Shown here piece after piece: positions 31,397 through 42,360 of a stretch of DNA of 64,000 nt. The notes beneath the pieces are model-generated. The model saw nothing but the letters and a program-made list of their open reading frames with translations, had not been told where the DNA came from and searched no databases. Each line of letters begins with the position of its first letter. Within the stretch, counting starts at the first letter, position 1. Location of the stretch: NCBI GenBank assembly GCA_977006965.1, contig OZ345383.1, positions 186,001 through 250,000 on the forward strand. Direction: 5' to 3'. This DNA is from Phymatolithon calcareum (taxonomy: Eukaryota > Rhodophyta > Florideophyceae > Hapalidiales). The position numbers and the translations under genes were made by a program.

Positions 31397-33053
31397 ATGG
31401 GCCGATTGCATATCCTAGAGTTGTTTCTCCTAATTTGTACTGCTCGTATATGCTCTTCGCTTCAACTTTTAACATGGGACGCCAACGAAATTCAAGCCAT
31501 CCGCGGCACCTACGATCTCCGCGACTTAAAGTCCCCAGAGCTTTCGGCCTCTCTTTTACATCTTTGGAAAGAAACGAAAACTACTATGAAGAAACTGGAG
31601 AACCATGGTATCCCGTCTGTGGTAGACAAGAAGGACGCTGTCCCTGGTTCAGAAGGAGATAAATCGTACTACTTCTCCGTCGTTCCGTATGCATTCCCGT
31701 GCAATGCAGCGCCGAAGAATTGCAAGGACTACAATGGTGACAAGTTTGAGGGAAATTGTTCAAAATCAGGGCTTCCATGGATTATTTGTGATGGACATGT
31801 AAGTATCGATTATCAGACGATCTTCCCCTTTGTACTTGTCTCCCTTGCGTTCTCTGTTGGAATCTAACACAACGTCTCTCCTCTAGTTGAACGATGCTGC
31901 AAGAGACGCTACAGATCGACCACGACTTGAGCGCATGATGAACAGTGTTATGCGCCTCTCCCTAGCCGGTTACATCTTCAAACACGCAAAGCGATCTTCG
32001 GCTGCTGCGTCTATGCTCCGTGCGTGGTTTCTTAATCCAGAAACCAGAATGAGACCCTCACTTCGTTTTGGCCAAGGCGTACCAGGAGTATTATTTGGTC
32101 GCCCCTCAGCCTGCATGGATCTATATTTTTCGGGACGTGGATTTGTAGACGGTGTACTTCTGTTGAGCCAAACTCCTGGGAGCGGCAAATTCTGGACAGA
32201 AAATGACAAAAGAGGCATGAGAAAATGGGCGAGCACAATGGCCCACTACTTAACAACAAGTGACGAAGTAATCGCGGAAAGCAGTATGGCAAACAATCAT
32301 GGTGTTTATTATGATCTCACGGCTCTATCCTTCGCTCTGCTCAGTGGAGACGATAGTACTCTTCGCATTGCGCAAAAAATTGGAGGAAACGAAACTTGTT
32401 GGACGAAGCACAGAGCAGGAAAATGGTGCTTGGAAGGCCGCTTCGCATCTCAAATAGATTCGGAAGGAATGATGGTTCATGAAGTCAGCAGAGTGGATGC
32501 TGGCCACTATGTTTGGTACACACTGCTTGCAAATGCATACTTGGCTACTGTGGGCCTGAACATCGGTAATGATGCCGGATTCAGAACCCCACATTTGCGG
32601 CTCGCAGCAGAATGGGCGCTTCCTCATGTTACTAACACCCACGATGCAAAGATTGAAGGAAAGTATCTATACGCGGCCCATGCGTATCGAATTCTGTCTC
32701 GTGGATTCAGGAACCAGAGGTACGAGGACGCCGTCTGCAGGGTTCTTACGCATGCAAGTAAGAATTCGAAAACGGTATTCTGGTCTCCGGGAAAAGTTGG
32801 TCTAGATGTACTGAATATTGTTATGCCGCCCGTTTTTGGGAATTCGTCAACATCGTGCAAGATTTGGGCGAAATACCCGAAAATTCATAACAGTCGAGAC
32901 TTTGTTGCATGGTACAAGGGTGGGATTGGTGCTCAAATTATATTGCCAATGTTGGTAGTGTTAATACTAACGACCGCTGTGACGAGAAAGAAGGCCTATG
33001 GGCGCTGTTTTAAAAAGCTCAGAAACATTCTACAGATACTCAAAAGTTTGTAA
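31397..33053 (+). CDS. Secreted/membrane-anchored alginate-lyase-fold protein (PL5-like)
   Basis: Two exons, 31397-31798 and 31887-33053, joined by an 88-nt GTAAGT...CTCTAG intron that restores the motif DGHLNDAARD; 522 residues. An N-terminal signal peptide (MGRLHILELFLLICTARICS) is followed by an alginate_lyase (PL5/PL17-type alpha/alpha toroid) domain: SVVDKKDAVPGSEGDKSYYF-like N-terminal module, then MANNHGVYYDLTALSF (N270, N271, H272, Y276 in the catalytic cleft motif) and HEVSRVDAGHYVWYTL, matching the family's second catalytic motif. A hydrophobic helix (IILPMLVVLILTTAV) near the C-terminus with a basic tail suggests a type I membrane protein. Red algae are not alginate producers, so the substrate is uncertain: an exogenous or related uronate polysaccharide, or a non-catalytic role. 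Confidence 0.8.
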
Positions 33054-33068
33054 ATATATATTAAACAT

Positions 33069-34217
33069 TATCTCGATCTCCGATAGGTGCCAGAACTTCA
33101 GAACTTTAGTGAACGCAATAAAGCTGTGTCGGTAATGTGTGATTGGCGGGTGGAGCCCTCTAGGAAATCGCATCCTATAATGCTGCCGGGCCTGACCCAG
33201 TGCATCTGAGGAGCTCCATCCAGAGTTCGACCTGGTTGTCGCGCCCTTGTTATGTCGCTATCCCAAGGCGGTCGCTTTTTCCTCTCGCGACTGTACGCCG
33301 CACAACTTGGATCGCGATAGTCATGCTGTTCGTAGTAGGTGATCTAATGGGCCATACGGGCACGTGTCTCTCGTGTGTCTATGCGCTGCTTCGCTGTCTT
33401 TTGCGTAGGTTGTAGTATATAAGCTAGTTGGTTCCTTCCGCTGAGTAAAGGAAGGTGGGGGAGTTCTGGATTTCGGCTCGAATGTTCGGCTCGTAGCTCT
33501 CTCAACGTCGCCTGCACGGCCCTTCGACCACGCGGAGTCAGAGCTCTTCCCAACCCTCTTGGACGCAACCGTCGTCATGCAAGCCAGCACGGAGACAACT
33601 GCGCTCAAATTCCCTTTTCCCTTTTTCGTGCGTTCGTTCGAAAGTCGACGGCTAAGCCATGGTCGCCTTCTGAGGACGACGTCGTCCCGGCCCGTCTTTT
33701 CCTTCTTCCCTTCTTTTGTTCGTCTTGTCGCAAGTGGCGCAGTGTCGTCCGTTCGGCTACCCTCATCTTGTTTGTTCGTCATGTCGTAAGAGGCGCAGTG
33801 TCGTCCGTTCGGCTATCACCAAGCTCATCTTTCCCCATTCGCGAAGGCTCGCTCTCGTGTTCGTTCCGCTCGACCGCTGGAGTTCCCGCAAGGCTACCGC
33901 GCTTATCCTCAACACCTGGACGATTGTGTTGCGCTCGTTGAGCTTCCGAAGCCCAGTACGGCGCAGCCTCGCGCCTGTGTCTGATCACCACGCCCGCTTG
34001 TGTTCCCGCAAAGCCATGGAGTGCTCCGATGCTGATCTACACGCTTACTCTGTCTGTTTGTCCTGGAGGTTTTGTTTGCTTGTCTTTCTTTCCTCCTCTT
34101 TTGTCTTGTCTCTCCCGCTCTTTTCTTCTCTCTCCTCTCTTGCGCTTTTCTCTCCCATGTGGCGTCTGGTTCTTTGGAGCCTGACGCTACACTGGTCAAA
34201 CCCTGGACTTCCGCTTC
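33069..34217 (-). repeat. Right arm of inverted repeat, split by a solo LTR
   Basis: 33069-33236 and 34192-34217 together mirror the left arm at 30708-30896. The arm begins 15 bases after the lyase stop codon. The break point is the target site of the solo LTR described next. Confidence 0.85.
33237..34191. mobile_element. Solo LTR, family L2, copy 2
   Basis: 955 bp, TGTCGCGCCC to GACGCTACA, flanked by a perfect 5-bp duplication CTGGT (33232-33236 and 34192-34196). Homologous to 19978-21081 including the TATATAAG box near 33416. No internal region remains, so it results from recombination between the two LTRs of a former full element. Confidence 0.9.
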
Positions 34218-34746
34218 GCACCCACCGATTGCGAATACGCAGGGGTTCTGTGCAGCGATGTGTCTCGGCTGCGGCGCGCGGGACGACAAAGCCTCGTGCT
34301 GTACTTTGGTTTTCAACTCGCGCGTTGTGTATTTAGAACGCTTTTCCACGTGGTAGAACCTGTCGATCGGACAGAAATGCTTTCTTGGCGACTCGCACGC
34401 CAAGAACGTTGGAGTTGGCCTTACGGAGCGCTTACACTGGGCACTGATATGAAGAATTTTTGCGCGTATCGCACGCTAATCATTGCGCATCGTACTCGCC
34501 CACAATCCTTGTGCAGCACCACCTGTTATTATTGCACGCTGTGCGTCTTTCACGCAATTGTCCTGACGACACAAAAAATTTTGTTCAAGAATTCCGGAGA
34601 AAGCTTTGCTGAGATAGCAGGTGTTCTTGACTTTATCACTTTTTTCACGTGCTGTCCTTAAGCTGCTACATAATCAAAAACAAGCCTGTTCGCCCAACTA
34701 ATACGCCAAAAAGTCGAGATTGTCTCTGCGCGAAAATTTTCTCCGA
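34218..34746. other. Spacer, likely 3' end of the DIRS-like element
   Basis: No gene. It contains a hairpin CTTGGCG...CGCCAAG near 34383-34404 and directly follows the recombinase frame. The terminal repeats expected of DIRS elements could not be delimited. Confidence 0.4.
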
Positions 34747-35990
34747 TCAGGCACTGCTCGCGAAGGGATTGCTCGTGCTTTCCGCGAGATGAAACGTATG
34801 AGAGTCGTCGTAGAACAGATTTAACACAACTAGATGACGTTGTTGACGATATCCTGCGACCCGACGTAATACGTGTGAGATTTGGTTTTTTCTCACTAAT
34901 TTTGAAAACGATTCACATCTTCTAATGAGAGATCTGCATCTCTCTGCGTAGAGCGATAGAAGGTCTCTGCTCTGCGGCGATCCTGCCGAGTCCATGACGA
35001 GGGCTCTGCCGTTTGTCAAGTACCGACGCAGTGTGCGGATTGATGACCATCGGCCATGCAGAGCAACAGTTGTCGCATCATGGTTGTTGCAAAAATCATG
35101 AAACGCCCCGCCTATTCTTGCGGAGTGAGGTGTTAGGCTTTCAGGAATCCCGAAGAATTTTGCTGTGTTTCGAATAACAGAGAGATATTTTGAGTACGTT
35201 GCTGGGAACATTCTGGAGTCTGTGCCTCTCTCCCGCGCGAATGTGCATAAAAGCAAAAAAACTTCTGGATCGTGAACTGTAGGGGGCCTGTTTTTGCATC
35301 GTGAATGTTAATCCTGGCTGCATCTGGGCCAAAATGTGCAATCCTGAAATCACCGGGAAGGGCGGGGTAGTTCCATTGCAACTTCAGAGCTTCTGAAGCC
35401 CGCAAATATGATCCCCAAGACACGGCGAACGCGAGAGCAATGCTTACGTTATCTGTGGATACCAAATGCTGAACAAAAGCTAGCATTGCCTGCTTTGTCA
35501 GCAGGAGTGTGGATCGAGGTGGAACTAGTCGTGTCCATCCTCGAATGGCACGTTTGGCTTGATGTAATTGAGTCTTGAGGCGTGGGTCAACGATCATTAG
35601 GTGGGAAATTAGATTTGATATCTCTTGCCGCTTTCCGGGAGATGGATCGTTATCGTGTACTTCTTCTACATAGTTTAGAAGGACTTCGTCCAGTTTGTCG
35701 AGATCGGACGGTATGCTTGATACAGCACTTTTGAAGGTTGAAAAGGCCTTTTCGTACTTGACTTGGGTAGCTGGAGCAAGAGTAGCTGCGATAAGAGGGT
35801 GGTTTTTGTAGAAGCTTTCGTGGTGGGGATCTCGGCTGAGGCGCTGTTGTGGGCCATTTGTGCCAAAGATTGTGCAAGGGTAGCGTACAGAAGCCATCCT
35901 GGATTTCTGTCTGGGCTTTTGTATGCGGTACTGGATGCTTCGGCGCCTTCTTGTAATGTAAGCATGCAAGGCCGGTGAATTTTTTTTCAT
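34747..35990 (-). pseudogene. DIRS tyrosine recombinase, frameshifted
   Basis: The upstream frame (35990-35133) carries the N-terminal core-binding region and the first catalytic Arg in SWGSYLRASEALKL. The downstream frame (35256-34747) carries the second half: LTPHSARIGGAFHDF (HxxR), HGRWSSIRTLRRYL (H/W and nucleophile Tyr). The two overlap at a homopolymer of seven A near 35252-35260, so one indel joins them. All catalytic R-H-R-H/W-Y positions are visible. Confidence 0.82.
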
Positions 35991-36781
35991 ATTTCCCGCT
36001 GACCAGGACGTGAGGGTCCGTTAGCGGGGTTAATGTCGGTAGGAACGTGCAAAACGTTAACGTTAATGTCGTGTGCAAGTGATAAGGCCGCAAAACGGCG
36101 ACAGGGTAATGCGAGCTGGGGAGATGACGATCGCCCTTTGAGTAGAGACCCAATGGGGACCGTGGAGTCTGATAATAACAGCACCCGGTGACTAGTTATT
36201 GGAAAACCGATGCACCACTCAAGAGCCAGAACTGCTGCGTGACCTTCTAGCAAGTTTATGTGCTCATGGCGCTTCCAGATGTGCGTGAAGGCAGTTTTCC
36301 ATTTCTGTCCTTTCACGAAAGCCGCAACTCTAGCCGTTTCGAGTGGACTCTGGTTTGTTTCGAGAATTTTTATCATTGATGATACCATTGATGTAGTAGT
36401 ATGAGTATACACGACACCGGCAGCGGTGTTTGAGGCGTCAAAAGCAACCACTGTGGTCCAAACGGGTCTCTTCAAAGGCACATATGACAGTGGAATCGCC
36501 CGTGTGAGGGTGAGCAGCTCGCGTTTTGTCGCTAATGCGAGCGATGGAGAGTTCGAACTTGATCCTGAAGATATGTGAAAACAATACAAAAGCGCCGAAA
36601 ACAAAAGGCGAGCCCCGAGCGCTATCCATATGAGACGTCCAAGGACGCGACGAAGTGCATCCGGGCCTATGCATTCGGTGGCTATTAGCTCCTTAGATTC
36701 ACGGACCGCGTGAGCCAGCTTCCGTTGGTTAGGCCGCAGTATACCCTTGCGTAAAAACCATATCCACCCGATAAAAGGCAT
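35987..36781 (-). CDS. DIRS RNase H domain
   Basis: 264 open codons. RNase H acidic residues are visible in VVAFDASNTAAGVVY (D), HINLLEGHAAVLALEW (E), VLLLSDSTVPIGSLL (D) and the DIRS-typical ending HVPTDINPANGPSR. The frame continues upstream as a link from the RT (FKKEFDNNFLPRNERKSIPI). It overlaps the recombinase frame by 4 bases. Confidence 0.8.
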   Translation of the reverse strand: MPFIGWIWFLRKGILRPNQRKLAHAVRESKELIATECIGPDALRRVLGRLIWIALGARLLFSALLYCFHISSGSSSNSPSLALATKRELLTLTRAIPLSYVPLKRPVWTTVVAFDASNTAAGVVYTHTTTSMVSSMIKILETNQSPLETARVAAFVKGQKWKTAFTHIWKRHEHINLLEGHAAVLALEWCIGFPITSHRVLLLSDSTVPIGSLLKGRSSSPQLALPCRRFAALSLAHDINVNVLHVPTDINPANGPSRPGQREI

Positions 36782-36789
36782 AACATCTT

Positions 36790-37747
36790 CTTCTACTGCG
36801 TCGATAGGAATTGATTTTCTCTCATTTCGCGGTAGAAAGTTGTTGTCAAACTCCTTTTTGAAACTTTTGTTCAGTGTGACGTCAGGCCTCTGTGGCCGGC
36901 CGAGGACATAGCGTTGACATCATCTATTATAGGAAGCACTAAGACATCTACTTCTTGAACTTTAATTTCCTTGTCCTGGCGGTTCAATACCTTGATGCTC
37001 TAGCCGAGAAGAGTTTCAAAAAACGTTTTGAAAGCATTCTTGATACATGCTTGACCAAAGTGTGGGCTATGAATACAGCCAACTTAAATCCCATTGGTAG
37101 GGTTGTCTGCAGTGGCCTAAGGATCTCGTTCGGATGGATGTTACATTTGAAGTGATCCTTCAAGGCTATTTGCAGTTCCGGAGAAAGACTTCTGTACTCA
37201 ACAGATTTCAGAGGAAAGAACCTCGAGAGGGTACGAGGAAGCCGAATATTGTGGAACATATTGGATGTATCGAAGAAGATTGCTTTTGGGATCGCACTAG
37301 GGTCGATTCGCAAATAGTTAAATAAGTCTGGAGTTGGTAAATCCGTATAAGGAGTCTCATTGTCAGCTTATCAGCTAAATGAGCGTAGGTTTCAGTTTCG
37401 AGCGAAATACGTGACAATGATAGCAGTTTTGCTGTATGTGCTTTTTCCAGCACACGGACGTAGTGACCTGGTTTGCAGTGCACTTTCGCGTCCGGAAGAG
37501 AAGTGTTTTCTGAGAGGGCGAGACGTACAGGGTCCATGAGCCAACTGTGGTTTGAGTCGGTAAAGAAAGATGCGACTTCAAAGATTAGTTTGTCAGCCCA
37601 AAAATTATCTCGCGCTTCATTTCGAGCAGGAAGATCTATTTTCGAGGCGTCAATGGGCTGAAAATCGCCTCTGGACGCCCCGGCGATAAACCTCCAAGCA
37701 ATTCTTTCATGCATTGCCATGATTCCCAGTCTGATGGATTTTTCCAT
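36790..37747 (-). pseudogene. DIRS reverse transcriptase, frameshifted
   Basis: Frames contain AIFFDTSNMFHNIRLPRTL (first catalytic Asp region), ILRPLQTTLPMGFKLAVFIA and, in a third piece near 36900, VLVLPIIDDVNAM (catalytic DD). Frameshifts near 37310 and 36895 break the reading. N-terminal to this lies a conserved-looking segment (DKLIFEVASFFTDSNHSW). Confidence 0.7.
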
Positions 37748-38777
37748 TGTTTTCCGTTTTCGATTGGCGCCGGTTTCGGACGAGAGATGTTTTGCTCAAC
37801 ATCAACTTCGAGATCTTCGTAAAAGCTTTCAATTCTCTCAATTATTGATCTTTGTGGTCTAGAGGAGGAGGGAGACTCAATTGAAGATTTCGATGAATGG
37901 CTTTCTTTTCCAAAATATAGATAATTCACTGATTCAGCGTTTGACTCGCCTTGGGTGATATTTGCATTGCTTGCAATACGCAGTGGGAATGTCCTCTCCT
38001 TGGAAGATGAATTTCGTGGCATTATTTCTTTGGCTTCTCTTCGTCTTGTCCACGCCGCTTCTTCCACAATGCGTGAAGAGCGCTGCGCAATTTGACTGCG
38101 CTTGCGAATTGCTGAGTCACGAGGGTGTCCAAGGCCAGCACTGAGAGAGTCTGGGTACGGTGTGCTTCTAGGATGGGAGTGACGCGGCTCCAGAGCGCCG
38201 ATTTATTGATCGTTCTGTCCTACGCGAAGCTCTCTTCGACTTTCATGATGCAGTGCAAGCGCCTCAGGGCGACCTCCATCCATGGACAGCTCTCTACGGC
38301 TACTTTCATTGACGGGTATCTCAAAAGATTCAGATAAACAATCCTTCCGAGCGTTACTGCTTCCATTTCTGCAGCAGAAATCGTGTCTCGGGATCAGTAG
38401 GGGCGGCTGAGGACGTGTTTTTCCACATTCATTCCACCGCACATTAGTGAATAAAGAATTGATGAACCCATAATTGTTTGAACGCGGAGAAGCTCGCTGC
38501 AATGAGCGCGCCCGAGGTACATAGGAACCGGATTCGGACGTAGGGTCGTGCTTCCTCTAAGCCCGGAATGAACACCCGTATTAGAAGTTTCTTCAATTCG
38601 AGATCCAAGTCTAACACCTCCGATTTCGGTGATCTTTAGACGCTTTTCCGGTGGGGAAGTGGGCTCAACTTCTTCTACGTTATCATCGAACTGAATTGTT
38701 CTGCACTTTGGATATGACAGCAAGGGATTGGAATTGTTTCCTTCCTCTTCATCTTGAGCTTGTTTTACGACTTCCAA
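37636..38777 (-). pseudogene. DIRS gag-like region, broken
   Basis: Two minus-strand frames (38777-38394 and 38067-37636), Ser/Glu/Lys-rich, with no zinc knuckle visible. Assigned to gag only by position upstream of the RT. Confidence 0.45.
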
Positions 38778-39096
38778 TATTTCTTCTGCCGGCTGGAGTT
38801 TCCAGGATACGGCGAAAAAAGCGAGCTGGTAGCCATCGGTGTTGTTGAGGGATCGAGGAGACAGGGTTCTATCAGCGTTTAGTCCGTGCTAGAGAAGGGA
38901 GTGCAAACCGGACGGATCATCTTGAGCCATTTTCTCGATATCTTCTGCATTCATGTCGATGATCTTGTTAAGGTCGTCGTTGTCTTGAGATGGAGTAACA
39001 CCGAGGCTGGCGTCCCTTATCAGATCATCTCTCATCTTCAGTATAACATGGAGAAAGGCCTACATCGGGTTCTTGAAGCTGATTTCAGAGCGTCGC
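38778..39096. other. Spacer between DIRS-like element and LINE cluster
   Basis: About 320 bases; nothing recognised. It may contain the 5' terminal repeat of the DIRS-like element. Confidence 0.4.
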
Positions 39097-39184
39097 GGGC
39101 TTTAGCGTAGAGATTATGCAAGAGCTGCCCCGTTACTCCAAGGTGAGGCTTTGGGAGCTCTCAAAAATAAAATCATCAAATATC
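39097..39184 (+). repeat. Family A LINE 3' tail
   Basis: Nearly identical to 43020-43106: TTTAGCGTAGAGATTATGCA, then GCTTTGGGAGCT and the ending ATCATCAAATATCCCCC. The rest of the element is missing. Confidence 0.7.
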
Positions 39185-40905
39185 CCCCGCTTGCATCTAA
39201 AGATGAAACCAAGGAGTGCCTGAAAATCGTACAAACGGAATGCAGAGGGAATTCCGTGCTCATGGGGGAAATTAACGCGCGACGCCAGCATTGGGACACA
39301 AAGTCGAAGACCAGAGGCCGCCACCTTGTCCAGTGGGCAGCAAGCTTCAATTGGAAAATGCGAACAGCAACCAGTCCCACCTTCTGTTCGCCTTCTGAAA
39401 ACAGCAATATCGACATCTTCGCAACAAAATCAATGGACTCGTCGGCAGTGCAGACTGTAAGAGGAATGTGTGATGGAATCCGAGTGGGGCGCCGCCCCGT
39501 CTCTTTGGACGTAATCCGCACGAGGCCCGCTCTGGATTATGTTGAATCTTTTATCTCTGCGACGGGGAGACAGAGCGCCGAGAGAGCCGAGAAAGCATCG
39601 AAAGCCATGAAACGGTGGGGACCAAAAATGCTGGACCTATCGAAACGATGCAAAGACAAAAAAGAGCTCGATGAATGGTACGAGGAGTTTAGCAAGCTCA
39701 AAGCAAGACCCTGGCGTAATAAGCATCGCCGTCCACCAAGATTCAAACCATTTTGGACCAGGGAGCTGGACAAAATGGCAAAAGAAAGGACACGGCTTTA
39801 TCGGAAAGCGACGCGGACCAAAGAGAAGTTGACCTGGAAAAGTACTTAGTGTTCCGCCAAAAGATGCGTTCACGCGTATGGAAGGCGAAAACGGGGCAGT
39901 ACAACAAGTTCGTAGAAGACATTGAAGATCAACCACCACGTCAAGCCACGACTACCCTGAGCAAGATCCTGCGATGTAAATGGAAAAGGAGCAGCGTAAA
40001 CCCAGCACTAGGTGCTCCAGTACACCCAAAGCGGTTCGCAGCTCATATCGCGAATGTGTGAAGCGCGGATAAGCCGTGGAAACCTGTGTTAGAAAACTTC
40101 ACGCTCTCCAAAAAAATGCGAACGGGTATCAAAGACGCGCTACTGCCAGCACCGCGCAGAAAAACACTCGGCCCGGAAAAAATCGCTGTCGAAATGCTGC
40201 AAGCAAGTCCTGGATTTAGTGGTCACCTCCTTGCGACATCACCCATTTTCAAGCTTGCAGGGAAAACGTTGGCAAAGGTCAAAGAAGTATCATACCTTGG
40301 CATCTCACTCAGTAATGAGGGAGTTACCGACACAGAAATGCTTGAGCGCACCCGACACGCCAAGATCGCGGTATACCAACTGAGGTCCCTGGGTGTCTCG
40401 TTGCGAGCACTCAGCCCTTTGAAAGCAGTGAAGACATACAAGGCGTTGATAAAACCAAGATGGGAGTATGCAATGCACCTGACGCCATGGACGCCGAGAG
40501 TCCAGACAGCTATCGCAGAAGTGGAGAAAATATTTTTCGCACAAGTATTCGGTCCAATATCGAAAAACCGCTATGTCAGACTTCGCCTTCTTTGCCGAAT
40601 TCACAACGCCGAAAACAGGAGACTCGTTCTAGCACTCAAAATGCTGGAACGAGCCAGATCAAAGAAAAGGAGCCTCCTGGCCGTCCCAATCTAGGAAAGA
40701 GATGTGGATGAACTACAATGGGTTAGTCGAGACATATCGGCAATGCTACAGTACGATCTATTTGAGAGGGCACTGACTTCCCTCAAACAGGGAGTTTCAG
40801 CAAAATCGTTGAGGATCTTGCTCTTCAAAGACGAAGGAGACGTCTCGGAGTCCAACATAAAGAGAAGAATTCCCTACGATCTGCCCGGGTCCACCCCGGT
40901 GATTA

Positions 40906-42360
40906 TCATGACACGGCCATAGCAAGAGTTCGAAATGCTGCAGGATGCATACATAAGCTTCGGGAGCTTGGAATAAATGTTCGAGGATTCAAACCGGAGA
41001 CATGCATCAGGATCTTTAAGTCGCTAATTATCCCGAAATGGGAGTATGCGTTACACGCTACACCAATGACAAAGAGTGTCTCAAGAAATATGAAGATCTG
41101 CAACAAGCTCTCGACAAAGCCAAGGAGGGCTCAGTCTCAAAGAACGGGCGACGAAAAGAAATAATTGAGTTATGGGCAGAGGAAGAAGAGGGAAGATCGC
41201 TCGAGATACCAACTGATTCGAACAATCTACCGATGGTTCTCCGCGTAAGAGAAAGGTCTACACGGTTGCGATGCCTACGGCTGATATTCAATAGAGCACC
41301 TCTTTGGAGAAAATCAGTACTTGGTGCATACTTTGGTGTCACAGCCGTGATTGATCTGGTCGCGCTCCAACGCATTCTTTCCTTCTTTCTTTTATTGCGG
41401 GATTTATCAGAGCTGGTAAACAACTCCACATCCTTACGGCTCCAGTAGACTTAACAGATACGAGTGGTACTTGATGTCACAACAGCTGCCCAAGCTGCAC
41501 AATGTGCAGACCTTGGGGAAGCTTAACATCTATATCGCTACATAGCCAATCTTCAATCGCCGTCCTTCAAAGGGATGCCCCGGGTTGGAAACCATTTAGG
41601 ACGCTCACGGTAGCTAGTCATCTTGCTGCCTTCTTTCATCTTCTTCTGTCTTCTCTCCCAGCTTCCTTGAGCGTTGCGGCACACCACTCAGGGCGGAATC
41701 CATGTACTACCATACTACCAGAAGGTGATAGTCTTCTCCCACGGGGAGGCCGGATCACAGCTCTTGCCAGTTCAAAAAAAAACCCTGCACTGTAGCGGGG
41801 AAAAATTCCTGACTGAGCTCTTGGTTCCTATCTGTGACGCACAGGTGAACGGGCCGGACCGGTATGATAGCCGGCCTGTATCAAATCCGCTTAAATTCGC
41901 AAGATTTTCTCGAAATCTTGCGACGGCGGGCTTGGGTCTGGCATTTCAAGTGTGGCAAGTTCTCGATTCGCCGAGTCCCTGGCGTGCGCGTTCACGATCG
42001 CGTCCGCCATTTCCGGCGGGATTACCGTCGGAAGGAGCGCTTTGTGCAGCTTTGTCGCTGCGGCCACTTGCGCCGGCGCGGGCGCCCGCGCCCGCGCCGG
42101 AAACTTGTCTTTTTTCGTTTGCGGTCCGTTCGGTCCGGTCAAACCCTTCCCCAACGCATTCTATCTTCATCCAAGATTAGTCCTGAAATTGAATATGAAT
42201 GTAAGCGACTCACTGGAGCACTTGTTGGGAGAGAAATTCGAATCAAGGATATACTGAATAGTCAAACTACGTGAGCTTAGAAAATCGTGCGAAAGCGGCC
42301 CTGTTACTCTTCAAGAGAGGCCTTGGGAGCTTTTAAAATAAATCAACACATTTCCCCCCT
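40906..42360 (+). pseudogene. Family A LINE, copy A1, inserted in family B
   Basis: Begins in the frame DTAIARVRNAAGCIHKLREL, loses an internal part after KWEYALHATPMTK, resumes at YEDLQQALDKAKEGS and RERSTRLRCLRLIFNRAPLW, and ends EIEYECKRLTGALVGREIRI. The family A tail ends at 42360. It is itself split by retroposon F at 41379. The left junction is at CCCCGGTGATTATC of family B. Confidence 0.75.
41379..42150 (-). mobile_element. Retroposon F, copy 2
   Basis: A 772-bp insertion in the family A LINE with an exact 12-bp duplication CCAACGCATTCT (41367-41378 and 42151-42162). Its minus-strand 3' end is A/G-rich (AATAAAAGAAAGAAGGAAAG). About 240 bp next to that end match copy 1 at 28995. The 5' part includes a GC-rich hairpin-prone stretch (GCGCGGGCGCCCGCGC region near 42075-42100). 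No coding capacity recognised, so it may be non-autonomous. Confidence 0.8.

Larger units (their letters stand above)
34747..38777 (-). mobile_element. DIRS-like retrotransposon with tyrosine recombinase, degenerate
   Basis: Minus-strand order: gag-like region (38777-37636), RT (about 37747-36790), RNase H (36781-35987) and tyrosine recombinase (35990-34747). The presence of an RNase H ending NPANGPSR and a tyrosine recombinase, with no integrase or protease, identifies the DIRS order. Several frameshifts break it, including one in a poly-A/T run near 35255 and one after the RT catalytic box, so it is not autonomous now. Ends are not clearly delimited. Confidence 0.8.
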
